From Nitrospinaceae bacterium (GTDB lineage Bacteria > Nitrospinota > Nitrospinia > Nitrospinales > Nitrospinaceae), in assembly GCA_029261615.1 (NCBI GenBank), contig JAJDAX010000155.1, positions 1 to 6,819 on the forward strand: a stretch of 6,819 bases of DNA, read 5' to 3'. The position numbers were made by a program, and so were the translations under genes. Below the pieces are notes generated by a model. It had not been told where the DNA came from. It was given only the letters and a program-made list of their open reading frames with translations, and searched no databases. Position 1 is the stretch's first letter. Each line of letters starts with the position of its first letter. This document shows, one piece after another, positions 6,151 to 6,819 of the stretch.

Positions 6151-6705
6151 GTGAAGCGTGTTTTCGATCTCGTACTCAGTCTTCCCATGCTGTTTTTTCT
6201 CTTACCTGTTTTTCTTGTGATCTCGGTTGCCATTTTATTGACCTCACCTGGGGGGGTGTTTTATTTTTCTAACCGGGTGGGTAGGTTTGGAAAACCTTTT
6301 AAAATGTATAAATTCCGGAGCATGGTGCCCGATGCGGATCAGATCGGGTCGTATCAAACAGCAGTGGGCGACCCCCGGATCACAAGGGTGGGCAGGATTT
6401 TGAGAAAAACCAGCCTGGATGAGTTGCCTCAAATATTGAACGTTATTTTTGGTGACATGAGTCTCGTTGGGCCGAGGCCAGATGTTGCGGACCAAAAGTC
6501 GAGTTATTCGGAAGAGGAATGGAATAAACGAAACAGCGTCAAGCCAGGCATTACCGGGCTTGCGCAGGCGACCTTAAGGTCAGACGTTACCTGGGAGCAG
6601 CGACGGGCTCTGGATTTTGAATACATCGATAACATGAGCTTTTGGATGGACATAAAAATACTTTTTCTCACGGTCAATCAAGTTATTAGAAAAGGGAGTC
6701 ATTAA
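6151..6705 (+). CDS. Bacterial sugar transferase: polyprenyl-phosphate sugar-1-phosphate transferase (PglC/WcaJ catalytic-domain type)
   Basis: This 184-residue monotopic phosphoglycosyl transferase moves a sugar-1-phosphate from a UDP-sugar to undecaprenyl phosphate on the cytoplasmic face, starting glycan assembly. It is the minimal PglC-like form: one N-terminal hydrophobic stretch (about 7-31, with prolines at 12 and 19 suited to a re-entrant helix), then the catalytic domain, without the extra membrane domain of WcaJ/WbaP. Motifs are RVGRFGKPFKMYKFRSM (42-58), GDPRIT (73-78), RKTSLDELPQ (85-94) with the catalytic pair Asp90-Glu91, NVIFGDMSLVGPRP (97-110) and KPGITGLAQ (131-139). The GTG start at 6151 is supported by GAGG at 6141-6144, which overlaps the preceding TGA, with a 6-base spacing. 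It follows the aldolase by 8 bases, so they share a transcript. The transferred sugar cannot be read from the sequence. Confidence 0.92.
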   Translation: MKRVFDLVLSLPMLFFLLPVFLVISVAILLTSPGGVFYFSNRVGRFGKPFKMYKFRSMVPDADQIGSYQTAVGDPRITRVGRILRKTSLDELPQILNVIFGDMSLVGPRPDVADQKSSYSEEEWNKRNSVKPGITGLAQATLRSDVTWEQRRALDFEYIDNMSFWMDIKILFLTVNQVIRKGSH

Positions 6706-6711
6706 AGTTTT

Positions 6712-6819
6712 ATGTGTGGAATCTTTGGTTACTTTGATCACAACGGTGAAACTCTGGAAGCCGGCCAATTGCAGGCTATGGGAGATATTCTTTTTCACCG
6801 GGGACCGGATGACTCAGGT
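6712..6819 (+). CDS. asnB: Glutamine-dependent asparagine synthase family amidotransferase, N-terminal fragment (3' end outside window)
   Basis: Only 36 codons are present, but they are diagnostic. The protein begins Met-Cys-Gly-Ile-Phe-Gly, where Cys2 becomes the N-terminal nucleophile of the class II (Ntn) glutaminase domain. It reaches HRGPDDSG at residues 29-36, the glutamine-binding loop motif of AsnB. The full family protein is about 550-650 residues with an ATP-dependent synthase domain, which is not visible here. The start ATG 6712 is fixed by the need to expose Cys2. GGGAG at 6694-6698 is a somewhat distant ribosome site, and the gene begins 6 bases after the sugar transferase stop. 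In surface-polysaccharide clusters, such paralogues often amidate sugar acids or other glycan groups rather than make asparagine. That role here is inferred from position. Confidence 0.9.
   Translation, partial: MCGIFGYFDHNGETLEAGQLQAMGDILFHRGPDDSG

Noticed and set aside
1..6819. CRISPR arrays, tRNA/rRNA genes, insertion sequences, attachment sites
   Set aside because: No regularly spaced repeats, no cloverleaf or rRNA-like segment, and no transposase or integrase motif was seen on either strand.

Overview
The window looks like chromosomal DNA from a Gram-negative bacterium. The indications are a WaaL/Wzy-type polysaccharide ligase or polymerase, a MurJ/Wzx-type lipid-linked sugar flippase, a polyprenyl-phosphate sugar-1-phosphate transferase, a Sec-exported small protein, and the tail of a large periplasmic-type cytochrome c protein. 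Base composition is moderate (about half G+C by eye). The lineage cannot be fixed from the sequence. A deltaproteobacterium-like or Nitrospinota-like organism would fit, but this is only a guess.

Layout. (1) Positions 2-259 are the C-terminal tail of a RoxA/di-heme peroxidase-like cytochrome c protein that starts outside the window. (2) After a 264-base gap there is a small exported protein of unknown function (524-832) with a strong AGGAGG ribosome binding site and a probable weak terminator overlapping its stop. (3) A hydrolysing UDP-GlcNAc 2-epimerase of the NeuC/LegG family follows (907-2037). (4) An O-antigen ligase/Wzy-like membrane protein lies on the minus strand (2094-3395). It is convergent with neuC and divergent from what follows. 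(5) A spacer of about 400 bases has no convincing gene but holds a candidate extended -10 promoter, a bulged hairpin and a 10-base palindrome. (6) A tight plus-strand operon then runs to the window end: murJ-like flippase (3805-5328), HpcH/HpaI-type aldolase (5321-6142, overlapping by 8 bases), PglC-type sugar transferase (6151-6705, 8-base gap), and the first 36 codons of a glutamine-dependent asparagine synthase (6712 onward).

How the genes fit together (inference). The region is the edge of a surface-polysaccharide cluster. The 2-epimerase would make ManNAc-type precursor (or a 2,4-diacetamido analogue) for a nonulosonic acid. The sugar transferase would start glycan assembly on undecaprenyl phosphate. 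The MurJ-like protein could flip the lipid-linked product, and the ligase/polymerase would act on it in the periplasm. The asparagine synthase-like protein could amidate a sugar acid. The aldolase has no standard role in such pathways and is the most unusual member. The MurJ-like protein has lost one of the arginines essential in E. coli MurJ and changed another to lysine, so a substrate other than lipid II is worth considering. No CRISPR array, tRNA, rRNA, insertion sequence or phage gene was seen.
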